Of a stretch of DNA of 64,000 nt, positions 7,947 to 16,405 are shown one piece after another. Made by a program: the position numbers and the translations under genes. This stretch comes from Desulfobacula sp. GTDB taxonomy: Bacteria > Desulfobacterota > Desulfobacteria > Desulfobacterales > Desulfobacteraceae. Below the pieces are notes generated by a model. The model had not been told where the DNA came from. It made no database searches and saw only the letters and a list, made by a program, of their open reading frames with translations. Location: the NCBI RefSeq assembly GCF_030145145.1, contig NZ_JAQYWD010000034.1, positions 1-64,000 of the forward strand. The letters run 5' to 3'. Numbering within the stretch: the first letter of the stretch is position 1; the number at the start of each line of letters is the position of its first letter.

Positions 7947-9710
7947 ATGGAAAAGAAAAATCCCAAACTGACCCAGCCACGGCAAAAAAAGATTGTTTCC
8001 CTGGTTTTCATCTACTGGCAGCGGCTTTCCCTGGCGGCGGCATGCATGATAGTGGTTGCTGCTGCCAACGGAGCCATGGCGCTTTTAGTCAAGCCGGTGA
8101 TGGACGATATCTTCATCCGTCAGAACAGGGAAATGCTCTTGATAATTCCCGGGATCGCCATCCTGATTTTTTTTCTGAAAGGGGTGGGCTCTTATGGATC
8201 AGAATATTTGATGAATTATATCGGGGAAAAAATTATCCGGTTTTTCAGGGATTCTTTGTATGAAAAAATTACGGATCTTCCCATTGCTTTTATTCACAAA
8301 GAAAAAACAGGGGCCTTGATGTCCCGGATCACAAATGATGTGAACATCGTTAAGGGCATGGTGTCAACGGCAGTGATCAATGTGTTCAGGGATTTCTTTT
8401 CAGTGATAGCCTTTTTATTTGTTATTTTTTACCGGGACTGGCAACTGGCATTGGGCGCCTTTATTGTACTGCCCCTGGCATTTTATCCCATTGTCCTGTT
8501 TGGTCGGCGGGTTAGAAAATTTTCCACAGGTACCCAGGAAACCATGGCGGATTTGAATTCATTTTTACACGAAACCTTTACCGGCAGCAAGATTATTAAA
8601 ATTTTTAACCTCCAGGATTTTGAAAAAAATCGGTTCAAAAAGAAAACCCAGGCACTGTTCAGGCTTGAGATGAAGAAAACGATTGCCAAAGCCCTGTCTT
8701 CACCTGTCATGGAATTTCTAGGGGGGCTGGGTATTGCATTTATCATCTGGTTTGGCGGCCTTCGCGTGATTAACGGCACCTCCACACCGGGAACATTTTT
8801 TTCTTTTCTGACAGCGGTGATGATGCTCTATGATCCAGTGAAAAGATTGTCCAAACTGAACAATACCATTCAAGAAGGGATTGCTTCCGCCACAAGGATA
8901 TTTGATGTTCTGGAAGAATCGTCACCCATTACGGAAACAAAAACACCCCAATGTCTAACGGGCAGCACCTTTAATGTTGAGTTTGACCGGGTGGGTTTCG
9001 CTTATAATGACAATGAACCGCCGGCATTAACAGATATCAATCTAACGGTGGCACCCGGGGAAGTCCTGGCCCTTGTGGGAATGAGCGGCGGAGGGAAAAC
9101 CAGTCTTGTCAATCTGGTCCCCCGGTTGTATGATGTCACCCATGGCCGGGTGTTGATTGCCGGAAAAGATATTAGAGAGCTGTCCATTAAATCTTTGCGG
9201 GATCATATTTCCATTGTGACCCAGGAACCGATCCTGTTTAATGAATCGGTACGAGACAATATCCGGTACGGCAAAATGGATGCAACGGATCTTGAAATCG
9301 AAACGGCTGCAAAGGCAGCCTATGCCTACGATTTTATTCAGGGATTTCCCCTGGGGTTTGATACCATAATCGGGGAGTTGGGTTCCCGGCTTTCCGGGGG
9401 AGAAAAACAGCGGATCTGTATTGCCAGGGCCCTGATCAAGGATGCACCGATCCTGATCCTGGATGAGGCAACCTCTGCCTTGGATTCAGAGGCGGAAGGG
9501 GTTGTCCAGAAGGCGTTGGAGAATTTGATGAAGGGAAGGACGTCCTTTGTGATCGCCCATCGGCTGTCCACCATTGATTATGCTTCCCGGATCATTCTGT
9601 TGAAAAACGGATCCATTCAAGAGCAAGGCACCCATGATGAGTTAATGGCCCAAAAAGGCGACTATTTTAAACTTCAAACCATGCAGTCAACCAAGGGGTT
9701 GGTTGCGTAA
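7947..9710 (+). CDS. msbA: Lipid A / lipid exporting ABC transporter, MsbA type
   Basis: The 587-residue half-transporter has an N-terminal six-helix exporter domain (about 20-320) and a C-terminal ATPase with Walker A GMSGGGKTS, Q-loop TQEPILFN, signature RLSGGEKQR, Walker B ILILDEATSALD and the H-loop IAHRLST. This arrangement and its position beside waaA fit MsbA, which flips lipid A-core across the inner membrane. Walker A has Met-Ser-Gly-Gly where GSSGSGKS-like is usual, a normal variation. Start ATG at 7947 has only a weak RBS. The next gene begins 11 bp after the stop. Confidence 0.93.
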   Translation: MEKKNPKLTQPRQKKIVSLVFIYWQRLSLAAACMIVVAAANGAMALLVKPVMDDIFIRQNREMLLIIPGIAILIFFLKGVGSYGSEYLMNYIGEKIIRFFRDSLYEKITDLPIAFIHKEKTGALMSRITNDVNIVKGMVSTAVINVFRDFFSVIAFLFVIFYRDWQLALGAFIVLPLAFYPIVLFGRRVRKFSTGTQETMADLNSFLHETFTGSKIIKIFNLQDFEKNRFKKKTQALFRLEMKKTIAKALSSPVMEFLGGLGIAFIIWFGGLRVINGTSTPGTFFSFLTAVMMLYDPVKRLSKLNNTIQEGIASATRIFDVLEESSPITETKTPQCLTGSTFNVEFDRVGFAYNDNEPPALTDINLTVAPGEVLALVGMSGGGKTSLVNLVPRLYDVTHGRVLIAGKDIRELSIKSLRDHISIVTQEPILFNESVRDNIRYGKMDATDLEIETAAKAAYAYDFIQGFPLGFDTIIGELGSRLSGGEKQRICIARALIKDAPILILDEATSALDSEAEGVVQKALENLMKGRTSFVIAHRLSTIDYASRIILLKNGSIQEQGTHDELMAQKGDYFKLQTMQSTKGLVA

Positions 9711-9721
9711 AGGAGAAAAGA

Positions 9722-9889
9722 ATGACCGTTTCCCAAGACCTGTTGGAAATCCTGGTTTGCCCCAAATGCAAGGGTGAGATTCATTTGAATGAAAAAAAAG
9801 ATGGGCTAGTCTGTGAGGCCTGCCGCCTTGTATATGAAATAAAAGATGATATTCCCATCATGCTGATTGACGAAGCAAAGCCGCTTTAA
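9722..9889 (+). CDS. Trm112-like / YcaR family small zinc protein
   Basis: A 55-residue protein. It starts MTVSQDLLEILVCPKCKGEI and carries two CxxC pairs (CPKC near residue 13 and CEAC near residue 34), then the motif DDIPIMLIDEA, all diagnostic of the Trm112p-like/UPF0434 (YcaR) family. RBS AAAGGAGA precedes the ATG. In E. coli the homolog ycaR sits beside lpxK and kdsB downstream of msbA, so the placement after msbA is a familiar one. Its biochemical role in bacteria is not settled. Confidence 0.88.
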   Translation: MTVSQDLLEILVCPKCKGEIHLNEKKDGLVCEACRLVYEIKDDIPIMLIDEAKPL

Positions 9890-9892
9890 CAG

Positions 9893-10441
9893 ATGAGTAT
9901 TCCCAAAAATCCTGACCCGGCAAAACTGGTGGTGGGCTGTATTATGAACGATAAGGCCGCTATTGAGCAGCTCTTTTCCTTGATAGAAGAGACATTCGGT
10001 CCGGTGGACATGATCAGCCGATGGCTTGATTTCGCTTATACTGACTATTATTACAAGGAAATGGGATCTCCGTTGTTTCGAAAGGTTTTTGTTTTGAAGC
10101 ACCTGATTGCCCAAGATGACCTGGCGTTGATCAAAGAAAAGACCAATGATCTTGAAACCCGGTTTATGAGATCAGGAAAGCGAACAGTGAATATTGATCC
10201 GGGATATCTTGTTTCCTCACGGTTTATCCTGGCCACGGGAAAAGAATATTCCCACAGAATTTATATCGGTCGTAACATTTATGCAGATCTGACCTTGATG
10301 TATTCGAAAAAAGAGGGGTTTAAAACCCTGGACTGGACATATCCGGATTATGCATCCCACACCATGATGTCGTTTTTATCAAAGGTTCGGGATAAATACC
10401 TTCTGGACTTGAAGGCAAGCAAAGGAAAAAAAAATGATTAA
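9893..10441 (+). CDS. DUF4416 family protein
   Basis: The 182-residue protein has the DUF4416 pattern: an opening PDPAKLVVGCIMNDKAAIEQ segment, YTDYYYKEMGSPLFRKVFV, and NIDPGYLVSSRFILATGKEYSHRIYI. The function of this family is unknown; it is common in Desulfobacterota and other anaerobes. It starts 3 bp after the Trm112-like gene and overlaps yicC by 8 bp, indicating translational coupling in a msbA-to-comF operon. No membrane segment or known catalytic motif is visible. Confidence 0.85.
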   Translation: MSIPKNPDPAKLVVGCIMNDKAAIEQLFSLIEETFGPVDMISRWLDFAYTDYYYKEMGSPLFRKVFVLKHLIAQDDLALIKEKTNDLETRFMRSGKRTVNIDPGYLVSSRFILATGKEYSHRIYIGRNIYADLTLMYSKKEGFKTLDWTYPDYASHTMMSFLSKVRDKYLLDLKASKGKKND

Positions 10442-11315
10442 AAGCATGACGGCTTTTTCCCAGGGGTTACAGACCTGGGACACCATCACAGCCGATGTTA
10501 CCATCCGGTCCTATAATTCACGCTATCTTGATGTGGCCTTTCATGGCCCGGAATCCTGCCAGGTGTTTGAAGAGGATATTAAAAAAATCATCGCCAAAAC
10601 CCATGCCCGGGGAAGAATTGAGATTCGATTATCTGTCCAGGATGATGCAGGGGATCTGGATCAGTTTGATGTGGACATGGCTAAAGCAACGGCTTATTTT
10701 CAGGCTTTAAAAAAGATAAAAGACGATTTAAACCTGGTTGCCGACATCTCCATGGGTGATATGTTAACCGCCCGTAATGTCATTGTGCCGTCCAAAAAAG
10801 AGCAGGATACAGAAAAATTGTGGCAGGCCATCAAACCCTGCCTGGAAACGGCCAGCATCCATCTGGATCTCATGCGCAGGGCGGAAGGGAAAAACCTTTT
10901 TTCAGATTTGACGGCAAGAATGGATTATATTGAAAAGAATTTGGCACAGATTGAAACAGAGGCAGCAAATATTCCCCTGATTTATAAGCAGCGGCTCATG
11001 GATAGAATCTCCTATCTGACCGCTGATACCGAAGAACTGGACCCGGTCCGGATTTCCCAGGAGGCCGCTATCCTGGCCGACAAGAGTGATGTGTCCGAGG
11101 AAATTGTTAGACTTTACAGTCATATCAAGCAGTTTCGGGATATCCTGGATTCAGAGGATGCCGGAGGGAGAAAACTCAATTTTTTAATCCAGGAATTTAA
11201 CAGGGAGTTTAACACCATCGGGTCAAAGGCGGGTAATGCATCTTTGTCCCATCAGGTGGTTGATCTGAAATCAGAACTTGAAAAGATAAGGGAACAGGTA
11301 CAGAATATTGAATAA
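10434..11315 (+). CDS. yicC: YicC family endoribonuclease-like protein
   Basis: The 293-residue protein is full length for YicC. It opens MIKSMTAFSQG, the family N-terminal signature, and ends with the highly conserved segment GGRKLNFLIQEFNREFNTIG and SKAGNASLSHQVVDLKSELEKIREQVQNIE. YicC proteins are RNases implicated in sRNA turnover in E. coli. The gene overlaps DUF4416 by 8 bp and is followed by the remA-like and gmk genes, a widely conserved order. The start codon sits behind the purine-rich run AAAGGAAAAAAA inside the upstream gene. Confidence 0.93.
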   Translation: MIKSMTAFSQGLQTWDTITADVTIRSYNSRYLDVAFHGPESCQVFEEDIKKIIAKTHARGRIEIRLSVQDDAGDLDQFDVDMAKATAYFQALKKIKDDLNLVADISMGDMLTARNVIVPSKKEQDTEKLWQAIKPCLETASIHLDLMRRAEGKNLFSDLTARMDYIEKNLAQIETEAANIPLIYKQRLMDRISYLTADTEELDPVRISQEAAILADKSDVSEEIVRLYSHIKQFRDILDSEDAGGRKLNFLIQEFNREFNTIGSKAGNASLSHQVVDLKSELEKIREQVQNIE

Positions 11316-11342
11316 TAGTGGTTTATTAAGAAGGGGGGGGCC

Positions 11343-11603
11343 ATGGAACAACTCCTTTTAAATATAGGATTTGGAAATACGGTGGTGGCGGGTAAAATCG
11401 TGGCAATCTTGTCTCCCAACTCTTCTCCCATGAAACGGGTCAAGGATGAAGCCAAAGAGGAAAAACGTCTGGTTGACGTGACCCACGGTAGAAAAACCAG
11501 GGCCATTATCATTATGGAAAGCAATCATGTTGTTCTTTCAGCGATTCAACCGGAGACGATATCCAACCGGTTTGAGTCTTTGATGAACCCGGAAGAAGAT
11601 TAA
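11343..11603 (+). CDS. RemA-like / DUF370 regulatory protein
   Basis: This 86-residue protein belongs to the DUF370/RemA family ([54 protein letters not shown] reads through the whole family signature, given here as positions 7-59). RemA in Bacillus is a DNA-binding activator of matrix genes; in Gram-negatives the role is open. The strong G-rich RBS (AAGGGGGGGG) precedes the ATG. It starts 27 bp after yicC and ends 4 bp before gmk. Confidence 0.9.
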   Translation: MEQLLLNIGFGNTVVAGKIVAILSPNSSPMKRVKDEAKEEKRLVDVTHGRKTRAIIIMESNHVVLSAIQPETISNRFESLMNPEED

Positions 11604-11607
11604 TCCC

Positions 11608-12177
11608 ATGAAAGGTACTGGAAAACTGTTTATCATTTCCGCCCCGTCAGGGGCCGGAAAAACGACATTGATCAGAAAGGTATTAAACCGGTTTACATCT
11701 CTTTCATATTCTGTGTCTCACACCACCCGGCACCCAAGAACGAACGAACAGGAGGGGCGGGATTACTTTTTTATCAGTCCCCAGGCGTTTGAACAAAAAA
11801 TAGCCCAAGGCCATTGGCTTGAGTGGGCAAAGGTTCATGGGCACTATTACGGAACTGCCAGGGAATTTGTAAAAAAAAGCCTTGCCAAGGGCCAAAGTCT
11901 TCTCCTGGATATTGATGTCCAGGGTGCCGGACAGATCATGGCATCAGATATGGACCTGGTGTCCATATTTATTATGCCGCCGTCCGTTGACATTTTGTCC
12001 CAGCGGCTGGCGGGCAGGGGAACGGACAACACAGAAGTGATTACCAGACGTCTTGAGAATGCAACAGCTGAGATGGCTCAAAAAGATCGGTATCAATATG
12101 TGGTGATCAATGATGATCTTGATGAAGCCATTGAAGCACTTTGTTCGATTTTTGAACGAGAGATGGGTGAGCCATGA
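11608..12177 (+). CDS. gmk: Guanylate kinase
   Basis: At 189 residues the protein is slightly short but complete for Gmk, which converts GMP and ATP to GDP and ADP. It carries the P-loop SAPSGAGKTTLIRK (residues 10-23), the GMP-binding SVSHTTRHPRTNEQEGRDY region, and LLDIDVQGAGQI in the Walker B position. It is followed by rlmB with a 4-bp ATGA overlap. rpoZ, often next to gmk in other bacteria, is not here. Confidence 0.97.
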   Translation: MKGTGKLFIISAPSGAGKTTLIRKVLNRFTSLSYSVSHTTRHPRTNEQEGRDYFFISPQAFEQKIAQGHWLEWAKVHGHYYGTAREFVKKSLAKGQSLLLDIDVQGAGQIMASDMDLVSIFIMPPSVDILSQRLAGRGTDNTEVITRRLENATAEMAQKDRYQYVVINDDLDEAIEALCSIFEREMGEP

Positions 12178-12917
12178 ATGAGAAGACCGATATCCTGTTT
12201 GGGTTCCATTCCGTGTATGAAGCATTGCGGGCAAAGAAAAGAATGGTTTATCAGCTGCTGATGTCAAAAAAACGATCCCCCGGCAGAACGGAAAAAATCG
12301 AAGCCCTTGCCCGGGAAAGAAATATTCCCATCCAGGGGGTTGATCCTGAACGTCTGGACAAGATGACCCATTTCGCAAATCATCAGGGCATGGTGGCCCA
12401 AACGTCTTTTTTTCCGGTTAAAAAAGCCTCGGAGGTATTGGGCAGGATAAGTGAAAGCCCATCGCCCTGTTTTATCCTGATCCTGGAAAATATTGAAGAC
12501 CCCCATAACCTCGGTGCATTAATCAGAACGGCACTATGTGCCGGCGTTGATTGTGTTCTCATCCCAAAGGACCGGTCTGTTGGGCCTTCTTCAACTGTCT
12601 CCAGAAGTTCTGCCGGTGCCATGGAGCATGCGGATATCTATATGATCACCAATACCGCGTCTATTTTAAGAGCATTGAAGGAAAACGGGGTCTGGATATC
12701 CGGCCTGGATGCAGACGGGGATAGATCTGTGTTTGATGCGGATTTGACAGGAAATATCGCCCTGGTTATCGGTGGGGAACACAAAGGCATCAGGCCCCTT
12801 GTGAAAAAAGAGTGTGATTTTTTATTGTCTATTCCCAATAAAGGCACCATTAATTCCCTGAATGCTTCTGTGGCAGGCGGCATTGCCATGTTTGAAGCCC
12901 TTCGCCAGCGACAGTGA
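12174..12917 (+). CDS. rlmB: 23S rRNA 2'-O-ribose methyltransferase, RlmB/TrmH type
   Basis: The 247-residue SPOUT methyltransferase has the N-terminal substrate-binding domain (about 5-80, starting FGFHSVYEALRAKKRM) and the C-terminal catalytic knot. The knot shows LILENIEDPHNLGALIRTA (motif 1 with the catalytic Asn/Arg), VIGGEHKGIRPLV (motif 2) and IPNKGTINSLNASVAGGIA (motif 3). RlmB methylates Gm2251 in E. coli 23S rRNA; other TrmH-family targets are possible. It overlaps gmk by 4 bp and comF by 4 bp (GTGA), so the three are translationally coupled. Confidence 0.92.
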   Translation: MNEKTDILFGFHSVYEALRAKKRMVYQLLMSKKRSPGRTEKIEALARERNIPIQGVDPERLDKMTHFANHQGMVAQTSFFPVKKASEVLGRISESPSPCFILILENIEDPHNLGALIRTALCAGVDCVLIPKDRSVGPSSTVSRSSAGAMEHADIYMITNTASILRALKENGVWISGLDADGDRSVFDADLTGNIALVIGGEHKGIRPLVKKECDFLLSIPNKGTINSLNASVAGGIAMFEALRQRQ

Positions 12918-13684
12918 AGCTGAAAGGCACCCTCCATTTTTTTGAACAGCTGTTATATCCCTTAAAGTGTTTAAAATGTGGCGCCTATATTGATCCGGAT
13001 ACGGTGGATCCCTGTTCTCTGGAAGCCTGTTTTTGTGACCGCTGCATGGCTGCAGGATTTTATCCCATGGCAGCCCCATTCTGCCCCAAATGTGGTGCTA
13101 AGGTCCAACAGGGAGCCGCTGGAAATCACCGGTGTGAAGCCTGTGTGAAAACCCCTTTGGTGCTTGATCGGGTCAGGGCTGTGGCCGAGTATAAAGGCAT
13201 CACCAAAGAGGCCATTCAGCTGTTTAAATATCATTCAAAACTGGCCGTTGCCCGGGTGTTTGAGCACCTTTTGTTTCAGGCCTTCCTGGCGTATTATGCC
13301 ACCGCCCGGATTGATCTGATCATGCCGATACCATTGCACCGGAAAAAATTGAGACAAAGGGGGTTTAACCAGGCATATCTGGTCATCCGAAATTTTGTAA
13401 AACTTTACCAACACCATTTCGGACAGCGGCCATTGTGGCGAATCGATAGTGGCTCCCTTGTCAAGCTGAAACAGACACCATCGCAAACCGGATTTGATAT
13501 TGAACAAAGAAAATGCAATTTAAACAATGCATTTAAGGTTGTCAGTCAAAAGACAATTGACAACCAACATATCCTGTTGATAGATGATGTGTTTACCACG
13601 GGGGCCACCTGCAATGAAGCTGCCCGGGAATTATTGAACCACGGGGCCGAAAAAGTGGATGCACTGGTGCTGGCCCGAACCTGA
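12914..13684 (+). CDS. ComF-family phosphoribosyltransferase-like protein
   Basis: The 256-residue ComF-like protein starts with GTG inside the rlmB stop. Its N-terminal zinc region carries CxxC pairs (CLKC near 17, CDRC near 41, CPKC near 57, CEAC near 72). It then shows YKGITKEAIQLFKYH, the RKKLRQRGFNQA motif and the PRPP-binding loop HILLIDDVFTTGATCNEAA, all typical of ComF/GntX. Family members act in DNA uptake or purine-related scavenging; the enzyme activity is unproven. It closes the msbA-comF rightward run and converges on the tetR gene with a 25-bp gap. Confidence 0.9.
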   Translation: MKLKGTLHFFEQLLYPLKCLKCGAYIDPDTVDPCSLEACFCDRCMAAGFYPMAAPFCPKCGAKVQQGAAGNHRCEACVKTPLVLDRVRAVAEYKGITKEAIQLFKYHSKLAVARVFEHLLFQAFLAYYATARIDLIMPIPLHRKKLRQRGFNQAYLVIRNFVKLYQHHFGQRPLWRIDSGSLVKLKQTPSQTGFDIEQRKCNLNNAFKVVSQKTIDNQHILLIDDVFTTGATCNEAARELLNHGAEKVDALVLART

Positions 13685-13709
13685 CACCCCATTGATGTTA
13701 TGAAGGCTT

Positions 13710-14321
13710 TTATTCCATTGAAGAAAGTTTCCCTTTGTTGCCAAGTCCGAGAAGAAACGTTTCATAAATTTTTAAGGATAAGGCTTCCGGGCTGATTTCT
13801 CCTTTGGGATCGTACCATCGATAAATCCAGTTGCACATCCCCATGAGGCAATGGGCGTCAATGGCAATATGATCAGTAGACAGGCCTTTTTCCTGGCAAT
13901 ATCTTTCCAAAGCGTTTCTCCAGTATGATAGAGATTTTCTTTGTTTTTTTTTGATCTGTTTGTACCAGTCGCCGGTCAGGCAATCGTCATCATTGAGCAA
14001 TAATTTAAATCGATATCTATCATTGCAATAGCCACTTACTTGATAATAAATATAGCGTTTGATGAGTTCCGATGGGCTGGTGTCCAAGGGAATTTTTTCA
14101 AGTCCGGCTAAAACATCGTCCATATGGTTGTTTAAAATTTGAAAGAGAAGATCTTCTTTGCTTTTGAAATAATAATACAGCCCAGCGGTGGTCATTTCCG
14201 TTGCTTTGGCAATATCCCGGATGGTTGTCTTATCATAGCCTTTTTGAAACAGGGTTTTTGTTGCAATCCGATACACCCTGTTTCTTCTATGTTCATGTTC
14301 TTTTATTTTATATTCTTTCAT
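13710..14321 (-). CDS. TetR-family transcriptional regulator
   Basis: A 203-residue repressor with an N-terminal helix-turn-helix (about 15-62: TKTLFQKGYDKTTIRDIAKA, then MTTAGLYYYFKSKEDLL) and a helical ligand domain. It is the last gene of the leftward DUF169-dctPQM operon, 3 bp after dctM. Its context next to a TRAP carboxylate transporter and acyl-CoA genes recalls fatty-acid responsive TetR regulators such as PsrA and FadR of Gram-positives. Three CWAACN4GTTWG palindromes near 17457, 18430 and 20476 are the best candidate operators for it. The ligand would be an acyl-CoA or carboxylate by inference only. Confidence 0.92.
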   Translation of the reverse strand: MKEYKIKEHEHRRNRVYRIATKTLFQKGYDKTTIRDIAKATEMTTAGLYYYFKSKEDLLFQILNNHMDDVLAGLEKIPLDTSPSELIKRYIYYQVSGYCNDRYRFKLLLNDDDCLTGDWYKQIKKKQRKSLSYWRNALERYCQEKGLSTDHIAIDAHCLMGMCNWIYRWYDPKGEISPEALSLKIYETFLLGLGNKGKLSSME

Positions 14322-14324
14322 GGC

Positions 14325-15623
14325 TTACATCAATCCCGGTAAAAACAGTGCTATTTGAGGAAATATCAGTAAGAGTACATTGCAGATAATCAGTGCAAGT
14401 AAAAAAGGCATCACCCCTTTGAAAATGGTTTGTAACGGTATGGTTTTGGCGACACCGTAAACCACATACACATTAATTCCCACCGGCGGCGTAATGACCC
14501 CCATTTCTGCGATCAGTACGATAATAACACCGAACCAGATGGGATCAAAGCCAAGGGCCAGGGCCACCGGAAAAAAGATGGGCACTGTGAGCATGATCAA
14601 GGCAAATCCGTCCATGAAACAGCCGCCGACCAGATAGATTAAAATGATGACCATCATAATCATCATGCGGGGTAACGGCAGGCCTCCCACCCAGATTGAC
14701 AGGTCAAAGGGTATCCGTGTAACGGCCATGAAATGGCCGAAAACCGTCGCACCTGCCACAATCACCATTACCATGCAGCTTAAGCGGGTGGTATCGGCAA
14801 TGGCTTTTAAAAAATCTTTCCAGGACAATTGTCGCCGGATCACGGACAATAAAAGCGTAAAAAACGCCCCGGTGGCCGCAGCCTCGGTGGGTGTGAAAAG
14901 GCCGACAAAAAGCCCCCCCATGACCGCCCCGAAAATCAGCAGTGCTTCGAGAACACCGGTTAAGGATTTGACCTTTTGGATGAAAGTGGTTTTGGGCCCG
15001 GCAGGTGCCAAAGCAGGATTATGTCTAACGCGCAAGTAAATGGCCAGCATGAAAAGGGCTGCCAGCAAGAGGCCGGGCAAAATGCCCGCCACAAATAATT
15101 TGCCGATGGACTGTTCCGTCAGGATGCCATAGACGATAAACAATGTACTGGGGGGAATCAGAATCCCCAGGCTGCCCGCTGCCGCCACGGCGCCTGTGGC
15201 CAGTCCCATGTCGTAACCAAAGCGTTTCATTTCCGGCAGGGTAACGGTTGCCATGGTGGCTGCGGTGGCATTGGTTGAACCGGAAATGGCTGCAAACCCT
15301 GCACAGGCAGCCACTGTGGCCATTGCCAGACCCCCTTTTCGTGCGCCCATCAACACATAGGCAGAATCATAAAGCCGTCGGCTGATTCCCGAATAAAATG
15401 AGATCTGGCCCATGAACATGAACAATGGAATGACCGTCAAGCTATGGGCGGAAAACATCTGGAAGAAATCTTTGGTCAGCACACTAAATCCGGGTCCCCA
15501 ACCCTTGAGATAGGCAAACCCTAAAAACCCTATCATGGCCATCACAAATCCAACAGGCATGTTTGAAAACAGTAAAATTAAAAGAACAATGATCCCAATG
15601 ACGCCAATTGTTGTTAAACTCAT
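14325..15623 (-). CDS. dctM: TRAP transporter large membrane subunit
   Basis: The 432-residue protein is hydrophobic throughout, with about 12 membrane segments, the size and pattern of DctM (GNMPVGFVMAMIGFLG-type start, VIPLFMFMGQISFYSGIS, CAGFAAISGSTNATAATMATV, GILIPPSTLFIVYGILTEQSIGKLF in the first half, FTPTEAAATGAF, and GVITPPVGINVYVV near the end). It forms the Na+-driven transport channel with DctQ. It overlaps dctQ by 4 bp. A second DctM at 29008 is clearly related, sharing the IPPS..YGILTEQSIGKLF pattern, so the two TRAP systems are paralogous. Confidence 0.95.
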   Translation of the reverse strand: MSLTTIGVIGIIVLLILLFSNMPVGFVMAMIGFLGFAYLKGWGPGFSVLTKDFFQMFSAHSLTVIPLFMFMGQISFYSGISRRLYDSAYVLMGARKGGLAMATVAACAGFAAISGSTNATAATMATVTLPEMKRFGYDMGLATGAVAAAGSLGILIPPSTLFIVYGILTEQSIGKLFVAGILPGLLLAALFMLAIYLRVRHNPALAPAGPKTTFIQKVKSLTGVLEALLIFGAVMGGLFVGLFTPTEAAATGAFFTLLLSVIRRQLSWKDFLKAIADTTRLSCMVMVIVAGATVFGHFMAVTRIPFDLSIWVGGLPLPRMMIMMVIILIYLVGGCFMDGFALIMLTVPIFFPVALALGFDPIWFGVIIVLIAEMGVITPPVGINVYVVYGVAKTIPLQTIFKGVMPFLLALIICNVLLLIFPQIALFLPGLM

Positions 15624-16147
15624 TTGTCCAGCACCTTATTAATGTCTTTGATTATTTCTACCAGAAATACAAGCGTCACCGCTAATGCGGAGAAAGCAAG
15701 CATATAAACAAACGGATGGAACGGCAGCTCCATGGTCATGGAAACTTCACCACTTTCTTTTAACTGCCTGGCGTATATCACTGAACGCCAGGCCAGCACA
15801 CCGAACAAAATGCCTGACAATGTATCGGTTGTCAGTTTGAAAATGGTCTGGGTTTTTTCTGCCAAGGTCCGAACCAGCAATTTGACGGCGACATGTCCGG
15901 CTTCCACAGTGGTGTGAGCCATGGCAAAGGAGGCGGCAACCGCCCCGAACATTGCCACCAAATCATAGGTTCCCGGAAAAGGCCGCCAGGATTCCATAAA
16001 CGGCCATTTGAAGGTCGCATAAAGGGTCACGCAAAATCTTAATGCCACATCCGTGGTGGTGATGACCATCATGAACACAATCGCCAAACCGGCAATATAG
16101 TACATATACCGTGCCATTCCATTGACACTATTTTCAAATTGTTTCAT
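15620..16147 (-). CDS. dctQ: TRAP transporter small membrane subunit
   Basis: The 175-residue protein has four predicted membrane helices (about 12-35, 58-85, 95-118, 145-168) as in DctQ. It lies between dctP and dctM and overlaps dctM by 4 bp. A 258-bp gap with a hairpin separates it from dctP, an arrangement that often lowers membrane-subunit expression relative to the binding protein. The start region is weak in RBS signal. Confidence 0.9.
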   Translation of the reverse strand: MKQFENSVNGMARYMYYIAGLAIVFMMVITTTDVALRFCVTLYATFKWPFMESWRPFPGTYDLVAMFGAVAASFAMAHTTVEAGHVAVKLLVRTLAEKTQTIFKLTTDTLSGILFGVLAWRSVIYARQLKESGEVSMTMELPFHPFVYMLAFSALAVTLVFLVEIIKDINKVLDK

Positions 16148-16309
16148 ATATCAGGGTTTCCAAAATTTTCAACACAGGTTACAGGCCTATATAGATATCG
16201 TATCAAAGCCCCCTCCATCCCGGCTCAAAACTTTTCATTAAGGCCGGGAATGATCCTCCCAAACGGATTGTCCATCAACGGATAACCGCACCTCCTGGGT
16301 CGGTAACTT

Positions 16310-16344
16310 CTCAAATCCGTCGGCATTTTGTCGGCGGATTTGAG
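16310..16344 (-). promoter_or_regulatory. Intercistronic hairpin between dctP and dctQ
   Basis: Perfect 10-bp inverted repeat CTCAAATCCG (16310-16319) and CGGATTTGAG (16335-16344), 62 bp past the dctP stop on the leftward transcript. No T-run follows, so it is more likely a 3'-end stabilising or partial-termination structure than a full terminator. The rest of the dctP-dctQ gap shows nothing recognisable. Confidence 0.5.
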
Positions 16345-16405
16345 GATATGCGGATGATTCAGCACAACCCGGTTGAAGAATCGTTGTCACCTTTTTGAGG
16401 TCGTA

